Shown one piece after another: positions 53,037 through 62,163 of a stretch of 64,000 bases of DNA. A program made the position numbers and the translations under genes. Position 1 is the stretch's first letter. Every line of letters begins with the position of its first letter. Below the pieces are notes generated by a model. It did not search any database. It saw nothing but the letters and a program-made list of their open reading frames with translations, and had not been told where the DNA came from. The DNA comes from RYN-230 sp963717125 (lineage in GTDB: Bacteria > Actinomycetota > Actinomycetes > Streptosporangiales > Streptosporangiaceae): contig CAVQVG010000015.1 in assembly GCA_963717125.1 (NCBI GenBank), positions 248,001 through 312,000 on the forward strand, given 5' to 3'.

Positions 53037-53981
53037 TCACGCGTCCGCGGTCGGGCGGCGGCGGCGGATGAGTGCCCAGGCGGCCGAGATCACGACGAGG
53101 AGCACGAAGTAGACCATCGTCGCGGCGGCGGTGTAGCCGCCCCGGTAGGAAGTGAACCCGGTGTCGTAGATGTATTCGATGACGGGCCGGGTGGATTCGT
53201 TGGGGCCGCCGGCCAGCAGGATGTAGATCTGGTCGAACACCTTGAGCGAGGCCAGGATCTGCAGGATCAGCACGAGGCTGATCGTGGGCGCGAGCAGCGG
53301 AATCGTGATCGAGCGGATCTGCTGCCACGGGGACGCGCTGTCGATGGTCGCGGCCTCGTAGGTCTCTTCAGGGATGTCCTGGATGGCCGCGGTATACAGG
53401 ATGAAGTTGAAGCCGAAGGTCCACCACAGTGTCAGCAGGGTGACGGCCAGCCAGGCGCCGGGGGTGCTGCCGAGGAAGTTCGGGGCGGGCAGGCCGACCC
53501 AGCCGAACGCCTTGGTAAGGAGGCCGGTCTCCGGTGTGTACATGAACGCGAAGATGAGGCAGACCACCGAGGAGGGCACGACGTAGGGGGCGAAGAACGC
53601 CAGCCGGAAGAACCACCGGCCACGGGAGATCCGGGCGGCGAGGATCGCGAACAGCAGGGGAAGCAGCACCAGCGGAGGGGTGGTGAGCAGCGTGAACAGG
53701 GTGGAATGCCACATCGCGTTCCAGAAGTCGGAGCTCTTGAGCACGTCGGCGTAGTTCGCCCCGCCCACCCATTGGCCCAGTCCGGATTTCACCGTGGCCG
53801 TGTTGAAGAGGCTGATCACGAGGCCGATCACGACCGGCCCGATGAGGAACAGGACGTACAAGGCCAGGAACGGCGAGGCGAACAGCCAGGCCGCCCGGTT
53901 GTCGCCACGTGTTTCCCGCCTGCGTCTGGTGCCGCGCGCCCGGACTGCCGGGGCGGCCGGGGCGGCTGCGGTCGTCGTCAT
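53037..53981 (-). CDS. Carbohydrate ABC transporter permease, MalF/UgpA type
   Basis: 314 residues; CTAGGAGGCTCC upstream of the ATG is a strong ribosome binding site. Six membrane segments (WLFASPFLALYVLFLIGPVV, WHSTLFTLLTTPPLVLLPLL, WLAVTLLTLWWTFGFNFILY). EAA loop: EETYEAATIDSASPWQQIRS. Second gene of the sugar uptake operon. Confidence 0.92.
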   Translation of the reverse strand: MTTTAAAPAAPAVRARGTRRRRETRGDNRAAWLFASPFLALYVLFLIGPVVIGLVISLFNTATVKSGLGQWVGGANYADVLKSSDFWNAMWHSTLFTLLTTPPLVLLPLLFAILAARISRGRWFFRLAFFAPYVVPSSVVCLIFAFMYTPETGLLTKAFGWVGLPAPNFLGSTPGAWLAVTLLTLWWTFGFNFILYTAAIQDIPEETYEAATIDSASPWQQIRSITIPLLAPTISLVLILQILASLKVFDQIYILLAGGPNESTRPVIEYIYDTGFTSYRGGYTAAATMVYFVLLVVISAAWALIRRRRPTADA

Positions 53982-53989
53982 GGAGCCTC

Positions 53990-55338
53990 CTAGCGCACCG
54001 GGGGGATAGCGGTCGAGAATGTCTTGAGGCTGGCCGTCATCGCGCTGACGCCGCTTCGCGGGCTGATGGTGCCGGCCAGGACCTCGGTGATCACGCCGCC
54101 CATGGCGAGCTGGAAGTCTAGCCGGCCCCGGTATACCAGCCGGGCGGGTCGTACACAGCGTTGAAGGCGGCCCGGATGTAGTTGCTCTGCGGTTTCTGGC
54201 TGAGAAAGGCTTTGCTTGTCTGGACCGGCAGCCAGGCCGGGATGTGGCCGCCTCCGGCCCAGATGGAGCTGCGGTCCAGCAGGCCCTTGATGAAGGCCAC
54301 CGCGTCCGCCGTCCGTTTGGCGGGCCGCGTCGAACTCTTCGGGATCACCAGCGAGTGAGAGTCGGCGTAGGCGACCGGCCGGGGCCCGAGGATGGCCGGG
54401 AACGGCACCACGTTGAAGCGGAACGGCTGCCCGCTGGGCAGCTTGACGCCGCGATAGGTCGGGATCTGCCACTCGCCGTCGAACAGGAAGCCGACCTTCC
54501 CCTGGCTGAACAGCTGGGACACCGTGGTGGGGGCAGCATTGCCGGGCATGAGGCCGAGCTTGCCGGTCAGGCTCTGCATGAAGGCGAAGGTTTCCTCCAG
54601 CGCGGCGGCGTCGACGGTGACCTTCGTGCCCTGCGCGGAGACGATTGGCCCGGCCAGCCCGGAATACAGGGTCATGAACCACCGCCACGTGGTGGCCGGG
54701 TCGGTGGTGTTGGACGAGATGGCACCGTACTGGCCGCTGGCCTGTTTCATCGCCTCCAGCGCGTGGACGAAGTCGTCGCGGCCCTTCATCGGCCGCAGGT
54801 TGTCGCCCGCCGCGTTCAGCAGGCCAGCCTTCTTGGCCAGGTCCACGTTGTAGAACATGACGAAGGGGTGTGTGTCGAGCGGCACCGCGTAGACCGTCCC
54901 GTGTACGGTGGCCTTCGCCCAGGCGGCGGGCGTGAACTTGTCCCTGGTGATGCCGGCGGCGGCGGTGCCCGCCTCCTGCACCGGTTCCAGCAGACCGGCG
55001 TCGGCGAGTAACGGGAGCCGGGACAGGTGCGAGATCGCCACGTCCGGCGGCCGTCCGCTCGACGCCGCGAGGGCCAGCTTAGTGTAGTAGGGGTTCCCCC
55101 AGGGAAGCAGCGTCGATTCGACCGATATGTGGCTGGAGGCCTGGAACGCCTGCACCATCCGCGTCATGTTGATACCGTCGCCGCCGCTGAACAGATTCCA
55201 GTAGATGACATCGGCCGGGTCAGGCTGGCCTCCGGTGATACTCGTGAGCACCGGCGAGGCGCAGGCCGACAGGAGTCCGGTGAGCGCCAGGCCGCCACCT
55301 GTGGCCAGGGCTGTACGGCGCGAAACAGGTCTGGTCAT
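53990..55338 (-). pseudogene. Sugar-binding lipoprotein of the ABC transporter, frameshifted near the C-terminus as given
   Basis: From the ATG at 55338: twin-arginine-like SRRTALATGGG and lipobox LLSAC (residue about 25), so it is a lipoprotein exported probably by Tat. Body: DPADVIYWNLFSGGDGINMT, VYAVPLDTHPFVMFYNVDLA, GKVGFLFDGEWQIPTYRGVK, typical of family 1 solute-binding proteins. The given frame stops at 54118 (GWYTGAG). One extra base at about 54119 restores DFQLAMGGVITEVLAGTISP and a stop at 53990, only 8 bp before the MalF-type start, which strongly suggests the longer form is the real gene. Confidence 0.88.
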
Positions 55339-55402
55339 GCGATCTGCGCTCCTCACCCATCTGGCTTGCGAGCGGAAGTACAGCGCGACTGTCGCACAAA
55401 GT

Positions 55403-55480
55403 TTGCATCGATGCAAGAGTGTGAGCTTGGTGTTCTTTGTAAACCAGACATCGAACGACCTATTTCTTGCATCGATGTAA
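55403..55480. promoter_or_regulatory. Two LacI-type operators in the sugar divergon
   Basis: Site 1, 55403-55416: TTGCATCGATGCAA, a perfect 14-bp palindrome near the transporter operon start. Site 2, 55467-55480: TTGCATCGATGTAA, one mismatch, near the GH2 start. Centres are 64 bp apart, so each promoter could have its own site and looping is possible. The LacI protein encoded downstream is the expected ligand. Confidence 0.85.
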
Positions 55481-55528
55481 GGACCAGGTCATGCTGGCGG
55501 GAGAGCGCCGAAGGGAAGGGATGGTCGG

Positions 55529-57388
55529 TTGAGAGCGACCCGGCAGGACGGTTCGTATCCGCGCCCGATGCTGTGCCGCGAGCACTGGGTCAGCCTGGAC
55601 GGCACCTGGGAGTTCACCTTCGACGATGACGACGCGGGCATGGCAGCCCGCTGGTTCGCCCGGCCAGGCACGGGGCCATTCACCCGCCGGATCGCGGTGC
55701 CGTTCCCACCGGAGTCGGCAGCGTCCCTGATCGGTGACCGCGCTATCCATCCGGTCGTGTGGTACCGCCGGCGGATCCCGCGGGAATTGCTGAGCGCCGG
55801 GGAGGGACGGCGGGTCCTCATCCACTTCGGGGCCGTCGACTTCCGGGCGCTGGTGTGGTTCGACGGGCAGCTCGCCGGCTGTCATACCGGTGGCCAGACC
55901 CCGTTCACAGCCGACGTCACCGATGCGACGGCCAGCGGGACCGACGACCACGTGCTGGTCGTGCGAGCCGAGGATCAGGCGGCCGACCTGGAGCAGCCGC
56001 GCGGCAAGCAGGACTGGCGCGAGAAGCCGCACGGGATCTGGTACGAGCGCACGACCGGAATCTGGCAGACCGTGTGGGCCGAGACCGTCCCGGAAGACCA
56101 CATCGCCGACCTGGCCTGGATTCCCGACGTGGCCGCCGCGGCGATCCACGGCGAGATCACCCTGGCGAAACGCCCCGGGCGTGACTTGACGGTCGCGCTG
56201 ACAGTCCGTCTTGCCCACGAGGTCCTGGCCGAACTGTCCGTGGTAATGCGGGACAAGGCAATCGATTTCGACGTCCCGATCACAGCCTTGCGGCACGGCC
56301 AGGACCGGGCCCGGCTGCTGTGGACGCCGGAGCACCCGACGCTGCTCGATATCGAGGTTGAGCTGCGCGACCGCGGCTCGGCCACCGTGATCGACGCGGC
56401 AGCCAGCTATACCGGAGTCCGCACGGTCTCGGTGGGCACGGGATCGTTCCAGCTCAACGGGCGGCCGTACTACGTTCGTGCCGTACTCAACCAGGGCTAC
56501 CGGCCGCAGACGCACCTGGCCGCGACGGGATCGGCGCAACTGCGAGCCGAGGTCGAGCTGGCCAAGCAGATGGGATTCAACGCCGTCCGCGTCCACCAGA
56601 AAGCCGAGGACCCGCGCTTCCTGTTCTGGGCCGACCGGCTCGGGCTGATGGTCTGGGCCGAGACCGCGGCCGCCTACGCGTACTCGGCCACCGCCGCCAG
56701 CCTGCTCGTGACGGAATGGATGGACCTGGTCCGCCGGGATCGCAGTCATCCTGCCGTCGTCGCCTGGGTGCCGGTCAACGAGAGCTGGGGAGTCCCGGAC
56801 ATCGTCACCAGCGCCGCCCAGCAGAACTTCGCGCGGTCGCTGGCCAGCCTGACCCGGGCACTGGATCCCAGCCGGCCGGTGCTGTCAAACGAGGGATGGG
56901 AACACGTGGACAGCGACATCGTAGGGCTGCACGACTACGCGGCCGACCCTGACGAATTGCGCGCCCGGTACGCCACGAGCCTGGCAGCCGGCGAGGTGGT
57001 GCGCTCCGCGCACGGCGCCCTGCAACATCGCCCGGTCATCGGCGAGCATCAGCTACAGGCCTACGCCAGCGGAAACGCCCCGCTTATGATCACCGAGTTC
57101 GGCGGTGTTTCGCTGACCAGCACGAACGACGGGTGGGGGTACGCGAACGCGAGCTCCGACACCGAGTACGCGACGCTGCTGCGGCAGCTGTTCGACGCCC
57201 TGCGTGCCAGCAGCGATGTAGCCGGGTTCTGCTACACCCAGTTCATGGACACCGGGCAGGAAGCCAATGGCCTGCTGTTCGCCGACGGGACTCCCAAGCT
57301 CCCGCTGGAGACGATCCGGCAGATCGTCACCGGCGTCAAGGACGACGACCGCCAGGCGCCGATGCCCACCTCCGGCTGGCATGACTAG
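55529..57388 (+). CDS. Glycoside hydrolase family 2 (beta-galactosidase/glucuronidase-like)
   Basis: 619 residues from a TTG at 55529 (GGGAAGGG upstream); no closer ATG fits as well. N-terminal jelly-roll sugar-binding domain (LDGTWEFTF, VVWYRRRIPRE, FDGQLAGCHTGGQTPFTADV), Ig-like domain, then the TIM barrel: AKQMGFNAVRVHQKAEDPRF, acid/base Glu in WVPVNESWG and nucleophile Glu in LMITEFGG. No signal peptide, so it acts on imported oligosaccharide in the cytoplasm. Divergent from the sugar transporter and followed by its LacI repressor. Confidence 0.92.
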   Translation: MRATRQDGSYPRPMLCREHWVSLDGTWEFTFDDDDAGMAARWFARPGTGPFTRRIAVPFPPESAASLIGDRAIHPVVWYRRRIPRELLSAGEGRRVLIHFGAVDFRALVWFDGQLAGCHTGGQTPFTADVTDATASGTDDHVLVVRAEDQAADLEQPRGKQDWREKPHGIWYERTTGIWQTVWAETVPEDHIADLAWIPDVAAAAIHGEITLAKRPGRDLTVALTVRLAHEVLAELSVVMRDKAIDFDVPITALRHGQDRARLLWTPEHPTLLDIEVELRDRGSATVIDAAASYTGVRTVSVGTGSFQLNGRPYYVRAVLNQGYRPQTHLAATGSAQLRAEVELAKQMGFNAVRVHQKAEDPRFLFWADRLGLMVWAETAAAYAYSATAASLLVTEWMDLVRRDRSHPAVVAWVPVNESWGVPDIVTSAAQQNFARSLASLTRALDPSRPVLSNEGWEHVDSDIVGLHDYAADPDELRARYATSLAAGEVVRSAHGALQHRPVIGEHQLQAYASGNAPLMITEFGGVSLTSTNDGWGYANASSDTEYATLLRQLFDALRASSDVAGFCYTQFMDTGQEANGLLFADGTPKLPLETIRQIVTGVKDDDRQAPMPTSGWHD

Positions 57389-57460
57389 CAGGAGGCTTAC
57401 CCTCGTGGGCCCGCAGGCAAGGCCGCCTGCCCGCCGGCGCCCTTGTGAGAAGATGACGCC

Positions 57461-58507
57461 GTGGCTGTGACGCTGCGCGATGTCGCCCGGCACGCCGGGG
57501 TGTCGGCGCGCACGGTGTCCAACGTGGTCAACGGCTTCCCGCATATCTCGCCCACCATGCGAGCAAAGGTAGAAGCGGCACTAAGCGAACTGAACTACAC
57601 GCCGAATTTGCTCGCCCGTAGCCTGCGGCAGGGCCGCACCGGGATCATCACGCTACTGCTGCCCGAGATCGCCGTGCCCTACTTCGGGGAGCTCGCCCAC
57701 CAGGTCGTTGAGCGCGCCGGCGAACGGGGCTGCACCGTCATGATTGACGAGACGGGAGGCCGGGCCGACCGCGAGCGAGCACTGCTGGACGCGGCGGCCC
57801 AGTCGAGCTGGGTGGACGGCGTACTGCTCAGTTCACAGGGCCTGCGAGGCCGCGCCCTGGCCGGACTGGCACCCGGCAGGCCGGTGGTGCTGCTCGGCGA
57901 GCGAACGGCCGGCACGGCACTGGATCACGTCGGCATCGACAACGTGCAGGCGGCTCGTGTGGCCGTCCGCCATCTCATCGATTCAGGCCGCCGCCGGATC
58001 GCCGCCATCGGCGGCAGCGACAGCGTGTCGGATCCGACCTCACGGCTCCGGCTGAAGGGATACCGGCAGGAACTGCGGGCCGTCGGCCTGGATGCCGACC
58101 GCCTGTACGCCCGCACACCGGACTACAAGCGAGCCAGTGCGGCCGCCGCGGTGCGCTCACTGCTCAACCGGGACGACCCGCCGGAAGGCATCTTCTGCTT
58201 CAGCGACGAACTCGCCGTCGGCGTGCTCCGCGAACTCTACGATCAGGGCCTGCACGTGCCAGCCGACATCAGCGTCGTCGGCTTCGACGACATCGAGGAG
58301 GCCTGCTTCACCACCCCCTCTCTCACCTCTATCAGGCCGGACAAGCCCCAAATCGCGGAAATCGCGCTGGATATCCTGGTCCAGCGGATTCAGGGCTCAG
58401 AGGCCAAACCACGCGACGTGCGCGTCGGCTATGAGCTGATCATGCGGGAAAGCAGCACGTACTCGCGGCCAAGAGCCTACTCCGGAGGAGCGCGCAGACA
58501 GCTTTGA
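57461..58507 (+). CDS. LacI-family transcriptional repressor
   Basis: 348 residues from a GTG. Helix-turn-helix and hinge: LRDVARHAGVSARTVSNVVN, NYTPNLLARSLRQGRTGIIT. The periplasmic-binding-like core has LLGERTAGTALDHVGIDN and the C-terminal ISVVGFDDIEEACFTTPSLT. It should bind the two operators at 55403-55480 and release them on binding a sugar from the imported substrate. Third gene in line after the GH2 gene. Confidence 0.92.
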   Translation: MAVTLRDVARHAGVSARTVSNVVNGFPHISPTMRAKVEAALSELNYTPNLLARSLRQGRTGIITLLLPEIAVPYFGELAHQVVERAGERGCTVMIDETGGRADRERALLDAAAQSSWVDGVLLSSQGLRGRALAGLAPGRPVVLLGERTAGTALDHVGIDNVQAARVAVRHLIDSGRRRIAAIGGSDSVSDPTSRLRLKGYRQELRAVGLDADRLYARTPDYKRASAAAAVRSLLNRDDPPEGIFCFSDELAVGVLRELYDQGLHVPADISVVGFDDIEEACFTTPSLTSIRPDKPQIAEIALDILVQRIQGSEAKPRDVRVGYELIMRESSTYSRPRAYSGGARRQL

Positions 58508-58592
58508 GCTCCACCGATCCGCGCAGCCGATCGCAGCGCTTCCGCGGTCATAGCGCGAGATCTGGGAAGTAACACACAGGCGCACACGGCCT

Positions 58593-59174
58593 TCAGTCAA
58601 GCCGATGTGCCAAGCGAACAAGGTTATGCGGATACATCGAATCGCGATGCTGAAGAAGCTGATGTGGGGAGAATAGCTGAGTGTGTAGCAGCCCACGTTG
58701 GTACAGCACTGGGGTGACCCACTCGAGTGTCCGACCGCTGGTCCCTATGATTGCCGCCCGTCCGCTGAACACCGCCCCGCCGACCCCACGGCCACGAGCT
58801 ATTGCATCCCAGAAGCCGCGTGAAAACGCAAGCGCATCTGGGTCTGAGATCCCGTATTGCATTGCGACGACTGCCCCCCTTGCACTAACGTTGCTGCTGT
58901 TCCTGAGAACAGGCCCCCGGTCCCGGTGAAGGCGCCAGCACAGGAGTTGAGGACCACGAGACGGGGTATCGGCCGCGCCTGCCTGAACAAATCCACCAAC
59001 CGGCTCGCTTCCCACCCAATCAGGCGAGCCGTTCTCACCGACAAAAGCAAGCGTGCCCTCGCCGCAGGCCGCGTCGAAGCCGCCGTGGCCGATGATGTGC
59101 ACTACGGGCCACTGACCCTCTAACGGGTTGGGCATGTTACGGAAAATCCCCCACCGGCTGTGGAAGGTATGCAT
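58593..59174 (-). pseudogene. CHAT-domain (caspase-like) protein, N-terminally truncated with two compensating frameshifts
   Basis: Reading one frame, then another, then the first again gives a CHAT core: VVHIIGHGGFDAACGEGTLA with the catalytic His, SRLVDLFRQARPIPRLVVLN and SCAGAFTGTGGLF with the catalytic Cys, then RGAVVAMQYGISDPDALAFS. Shifts lie near 59040 and 58890. Upstream sensor or TPR domains usual in CHAT proteins are missing; a kinase-like membrane fragment lies there instead. Dead as given. Confidence 0.65.
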
Positions 59175-59325
59175 TGCCCGCCATCTCGAGCGGGCTGAAA
59201 GCTAGAGCTGCCCACACGGCGGGCCGCCACCGTCGCGACAGCAGCCGCCCTTCCGGGAAGACCATGGTCAGCACAAGGCTAAGGCTCAAGGCAGGGGCCG
59301 ACGCCCACGTGTTTACCCAGAACAT
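59137..59325 (-). pseudogene. Membrane fragment of a sensor histidine kinase-like protein
   Basis: Reads SLSLVLTMVFPEGRLLSRRW and RPAVWAALAFSPLEMAGNAY, like the N-terminal membrane sensor segments of actinobacterial histidine kinases. No start or kinase domain; it overlaps the beginning of the CHAT remnant. Confidence 0.4.
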
Positions 59326-59659
59326 CGGTGCCGCGAACGGCAGCGAGCCGGGCGCGTGAACGATTGCGTACCGTGTCCGTGCCCCGCTGGCTGGCTATCA
59401 GTCCGCCGGGTCCGGTTCCCGTACCGGCGCAGCCGCCCGGCAGCGCGGGTCCCGGACTGGGCCGTCATCGGACAGATAGTAGATACAACTTCAGTGGCCA
59501 TTGCTCACCAAATCCGGAATTGCTCTAGGATCCGCGGATCCTACACGTACAGGTCCTCTGCTAGTGCACTGAGGAGGGCAGCGGCGTTTGGCTGTGGGGT
59601 GGCCTGATATGTGAGCTGCAGCGATGGCCGGGCCCGGTGGTAGGGCATCATGACCAGCC
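59326..59659. other. No gene recognised
   Basis: Short frames only. This stretch contains the relatively AT-rich 59475-59545 and adjoins a transposase fragment, so it may be an old insertion boundary. Confidence 0.4.
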
Positions 59660-59815
59660 GTGTCTTTCCGCCTGCTCTACCTGATCTTCGTCCAGCTCTG
59701 CGGCTGGCTGGTCCTGCTTGGTCGCTCGTCGGCGTACAGGAACGCCGAGTTGCTGGTTGGGGCGGTTTTGCGTCTCCGGCGTCGTTACTGCTTTCGTGCC
59801 ATGCCCGCCCACTGA
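59660..59815 (+). pseudogene. N-terminal fragment of an integrase-core transposase
   Basis: The GTG frame at 59660 reads VSFRLLYLIFVQLCGWLVLL then GRSSAYRNAELLV, the usual start of actinobacterial DDE transposases (compare KNAEILILHHQLAV at about 14640), and stops after 51 residues. It overlaps the end of the DUF574 gene by 31 bp. Confidence 0.5.
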
Positions 59816-60615
59816 GCGGTGGGGGACTGGGCCTCCACGTCTGAGTCCGGCCGCCACGCCGGGAGCTTGACCACGCCGGGCTCGACCAGCTGGAGTCCGT
59901 CGAGGAATCGGCACACCTGGTCGTAGGTGCGGAACGTGGCCTTCTCCGCGGCCAGCTCGTTGTACCGCCGGACGAACTCGGCCATCGCCTCAGTTTCGAG
60001 ATCGCATGCCGGCTGGGCGAACGTCAGGTAGCTGCCTGGCACGGTTGCGCCCATCAGCTCGGCGACGATGGCGCGGGGATCCTCCTCGTCGGGAATGAAC
60101 TGGAGTATCCCGATGAGCATGATGGCGATCGGCCTGCCGAAGTCAAGCGTGTGCGCTGCCCGGGTAAGGATCTTGCCAGGGTCGCGGAGGTCGGCGTCGA
60201 TGTAGGCAGTGGCGCCCTCGGGGCAGCTTTTGAGCAGCGCCCGGGCGTGCGAGAGCACGACCGCGTCGTTGTCGACGTATACGACCCGGCATTGCGGCGC
60301 GATGGACTGGGCGACCTGGTGCACGTTGTTCGCCGCGGGGATGCCGGTGCCGATGTCGAGAAACTGCCGGATGCCCGCCTGTCCTGCCATGTATCGCACG
60401 GCCCGCCCGAGGAAGGCCCGCTGGGCCCGGACGGCCTGACCGATAGCCGGATAGGCAGCCCTGGCCTGCTCGGCAGCGTGCCGGTCGGCGGCGAAATTGT
60501 CCTTGCCGCCAAGCCAGCAGTCATAAACCCGCGCGATGTGCGCCACGCGCGTGTCGACCTCGGCCGGGATCTTCTCCGTGCCTTCTTCCGCGCCGTGGGC
60601 CCACCAGTCAGCCAT
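59785..60615 (-). CDS. DUF574-type SAM-dependent methyltransferase, complete
   Basis: 276 residues with the full family pattern: ARVYDCWLGGKDNFAADRHA, IRQFLDIGTGIPAANNVHQV, CRVVYVDNDAVVLSHARALL, IAIMLIGILQFIPDEEDPRA and, unlike the copy at 51095, the proper C-terminus GLQLVEPGVVKLPAW. The last residues (TAQWAGMARKQ) are also family-like. These proteins are abundant in actinomycetes with no established substrate. Confidence 0.9.
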   Translation of the reverse strand: MADWWAHGAEEGTEKIPAEVDTRVAHIARVYDCWLGGKDNFAADRHAAEQARAAYPAIGQAVRAQRAFLGRAVRYMAGQAGIRQFLDIGTGIPAANNVHQVAQSIAPQCRVVYVDNDAVVLSHARALLKSCPEGATAYIDADLRDPGKILTRAAHTLDFGRPIAIMLIGILQFIPDEEDPRAIVAELMGATVPGSYLTFAQPACDLETEAMAEFVRRYNELAAEKATFRTYDQVCRFLDGLQLVEPGVVKLPAWRPDSDVEAQSPTAQWAGMARKQ

Positions 60616-60887
60616 TCAGGCCCTCTTTCCAGATCAGGACTGCGCAACAGGCCGTTCCCGAAACCGGGCATATGATCGCTGCCGCTAGTCTCCATAGAAT
60701 ACGCACTGCGCCGCCTTTTGCAGCGGCGCAGCGGACCCGGAACGGAGAGACAGGCCGCCTTTGCCGGCGCACGTGTGGCGCTGGAGCAGCGGCCCATCGC
60801 CCGGACCGGCCGCTACCTCCACCAGCAGCGGGGCAGCGGCCGGGTCCAGCACGGTCAGCGAGCGCACGCGAACCAGTCCGCCTGCAG
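60616..60887. other. No gene recognised
   Basis: Promoter region of the methyltransferase gene; competing short frames only. Confidence 0.4.
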
Positions 60888-61124
60888 CTAGTGATGGGCC
60901 AGCGAGGGCTTCTTCGCGAGGGTGGTCCGGCGGACAGGCGGGGATGGCTGGCGTGGGCTGCCCGGAAGCGAGGGCGGAACCGGCCCTGGTCGCCGCTGCG
61001 TGGCTGGGTGGGGTGGGATGCCGGGGCCGGTATCGGGGTGCTTGAACACCATCCACAGGGGGATCAGTGTCCAGGCCAGGAAGCAGAGGACGGCGGGCGG
61101 GATGTTCATCCAGAACCAGGTCAC
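60888..61124 (-). CDS. Small membrane protein (78 aa) divergent from TetR
   Basis: Start taken as the GTG at 61124 because GGAGG lies five bases upstream; an ATG at 61148 has none. The product is VTWFWMNIPPAVLCFLAWTL, IPLWMVFKHPDTGPGI, one membrane segment, then a proline/arginine-rich tail. Paired operators lie just upstream, so it is a probable TetR target. No known family. Confidence 0.6.
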   Translation of the reverse strand: MTWFWMNIPPAVLCFLAWTLIPLWMVFKHPDTGPGIPPHPATQRRPGPVPPSLPGSPRQPSPPVRRTTLAKKPSLAHH

Positions 61125-61149
61125 GGTGGCCTCCAAGGTGCAGCTCATC

Positions 61150-61209
61150 TATGCGACAGATTTGTAGCATACATAGGTCAGCCGTAGTACGCAACAAAGT
61201 TGTCGCATA
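61150..61209. promoter_or_regulatory. Two TetR operators
   Basis: Site 1, 61150-61171: arms TATGCGACA and TGTAGCATA, one mismatch. Site 2, 61188-61209: arms TACGCAACA and TGTCGCATA, two mismatches. Both are 22 bp with a four-base centre; centres are 38 bp apart. Site 2 ends 9 bp before the TetR ATG and site 1 overlaps the start region of the divergent small membrane protein. Confidence 0.75.
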
Positions 61210-61217
61210 ATTGGGTT

Positions 61218-61886
61218 ATGCAGGAAGCCGGCAGGCGCCTCGATCCCCGCCAGGCCCGGACCCGGGCGCGGGTCTATGCTGCTGCACTCGATGTGCTGCG
61301 GCGGCTGGGGATCGGGGCGACGACGTTCGACACGATCGCCCAGCAAGCCGGCGTGGCACGGAGCACCCTGTACCGGAACTGGGCCAGCCGGGATGAGCTG
61401 CTGTATGAGGCCATCGAGGAGCAGGCCCCGTTCCCGGCAACTTCCCCCGGCGACCCCACCTCCGCCCGGCTGGAGTCGGCACTCGCCGAGATCGCCATCG
61501 CGCTGAGCACCACCAGTTGGGGCTCAATACTCCCGGCCGCGCTTGCCGCTACCGACGCGAGCCCCGCTCTGGCAGAGGGTTATCAGCGCTTTATGACTAC
61601 TCTCCGGACCACCTTCACCACGATCATCGCCGACGGGAAGAAAGCCGGTGAGCTTCCCCCCGGCCTCAACGGCGAGGAATTCATCGACGCCCTGATCGGC
61701 CCGCTGTTCTTCCGGCGCCTGATCCGCAAGCTCCCCACAGATCGCACCTGGATCGGCCGCCACATCGAGCACACCCTCGCCGCCTTTGACGCAGCCCCCC
61801 GGCCCGCACCAGCCCCGCCTCTCAGTAGGCGCCGGGAGCGCGAGGGTCTCCCAGACACTGCGGGCAATCCCGACCGGCCTGTCTGA
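61218..61886 (+). CDS. TetR/AcrR family transcriptional regulator
   Basis: 222 residues from the ATG at 61218; no ribosome binding site, so the mRNA may be leaderless (a TTG at 61200 is alternative). Helix-turn-helix: ATTFDTIAQQAGVARSTLYR with NWASRDELLYEAI. C-terminal TetR_C domain: LPPGLNGEEFIDALIGPLFF, RRLIRKLPTDRTW. Paired operators immediately upstream indicate autoregulation and control of the divergent small membrane protein. Confidence 0.9.
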   Translation: MQEAGRRLDPRQARTRARVYAAALDVLRRLGIGATTFDTIAQQAGVARSTLYRNWASRDELLYEAIEEQAPFPATSPGDPTSARLESALAEIAIALSTTSWGSILPAALAATDASPALAEGYQRFMTTLRTTFTTIIADGKKAGELPPGLNGEEFIDALIGPLFFRRLIRKLPTDRTWIGRHIEHTLAAFDAAPRPAPAPPLSRRREREGLPDTAGNPDRPV

Positions 61887-62163
61887 CGTCCCTGCCGCGG
61901 GACCGCCCAGCCCAGGGCGTCCGGTTGATGACCCGATGCCCGTTCTGGCACTGTCCCCGCACGTACCCGCCCGGCCCACCGGGATCCGGACACGTTGCAG
62001 TACTTCCTGCTGTAGTCACCGGGAGGCCCACCGCAGTCAAGGGATCTTGCAGTACCTCGCCATTGCACCTGCCCAGAGACTCCCCGCAGTCACGGAGCGA
62101 GCCGACTGACACCGGGCCGATAGCCGTCTTCGAACCTCCGCTGACCGTGCCCAAGACAGTCGT

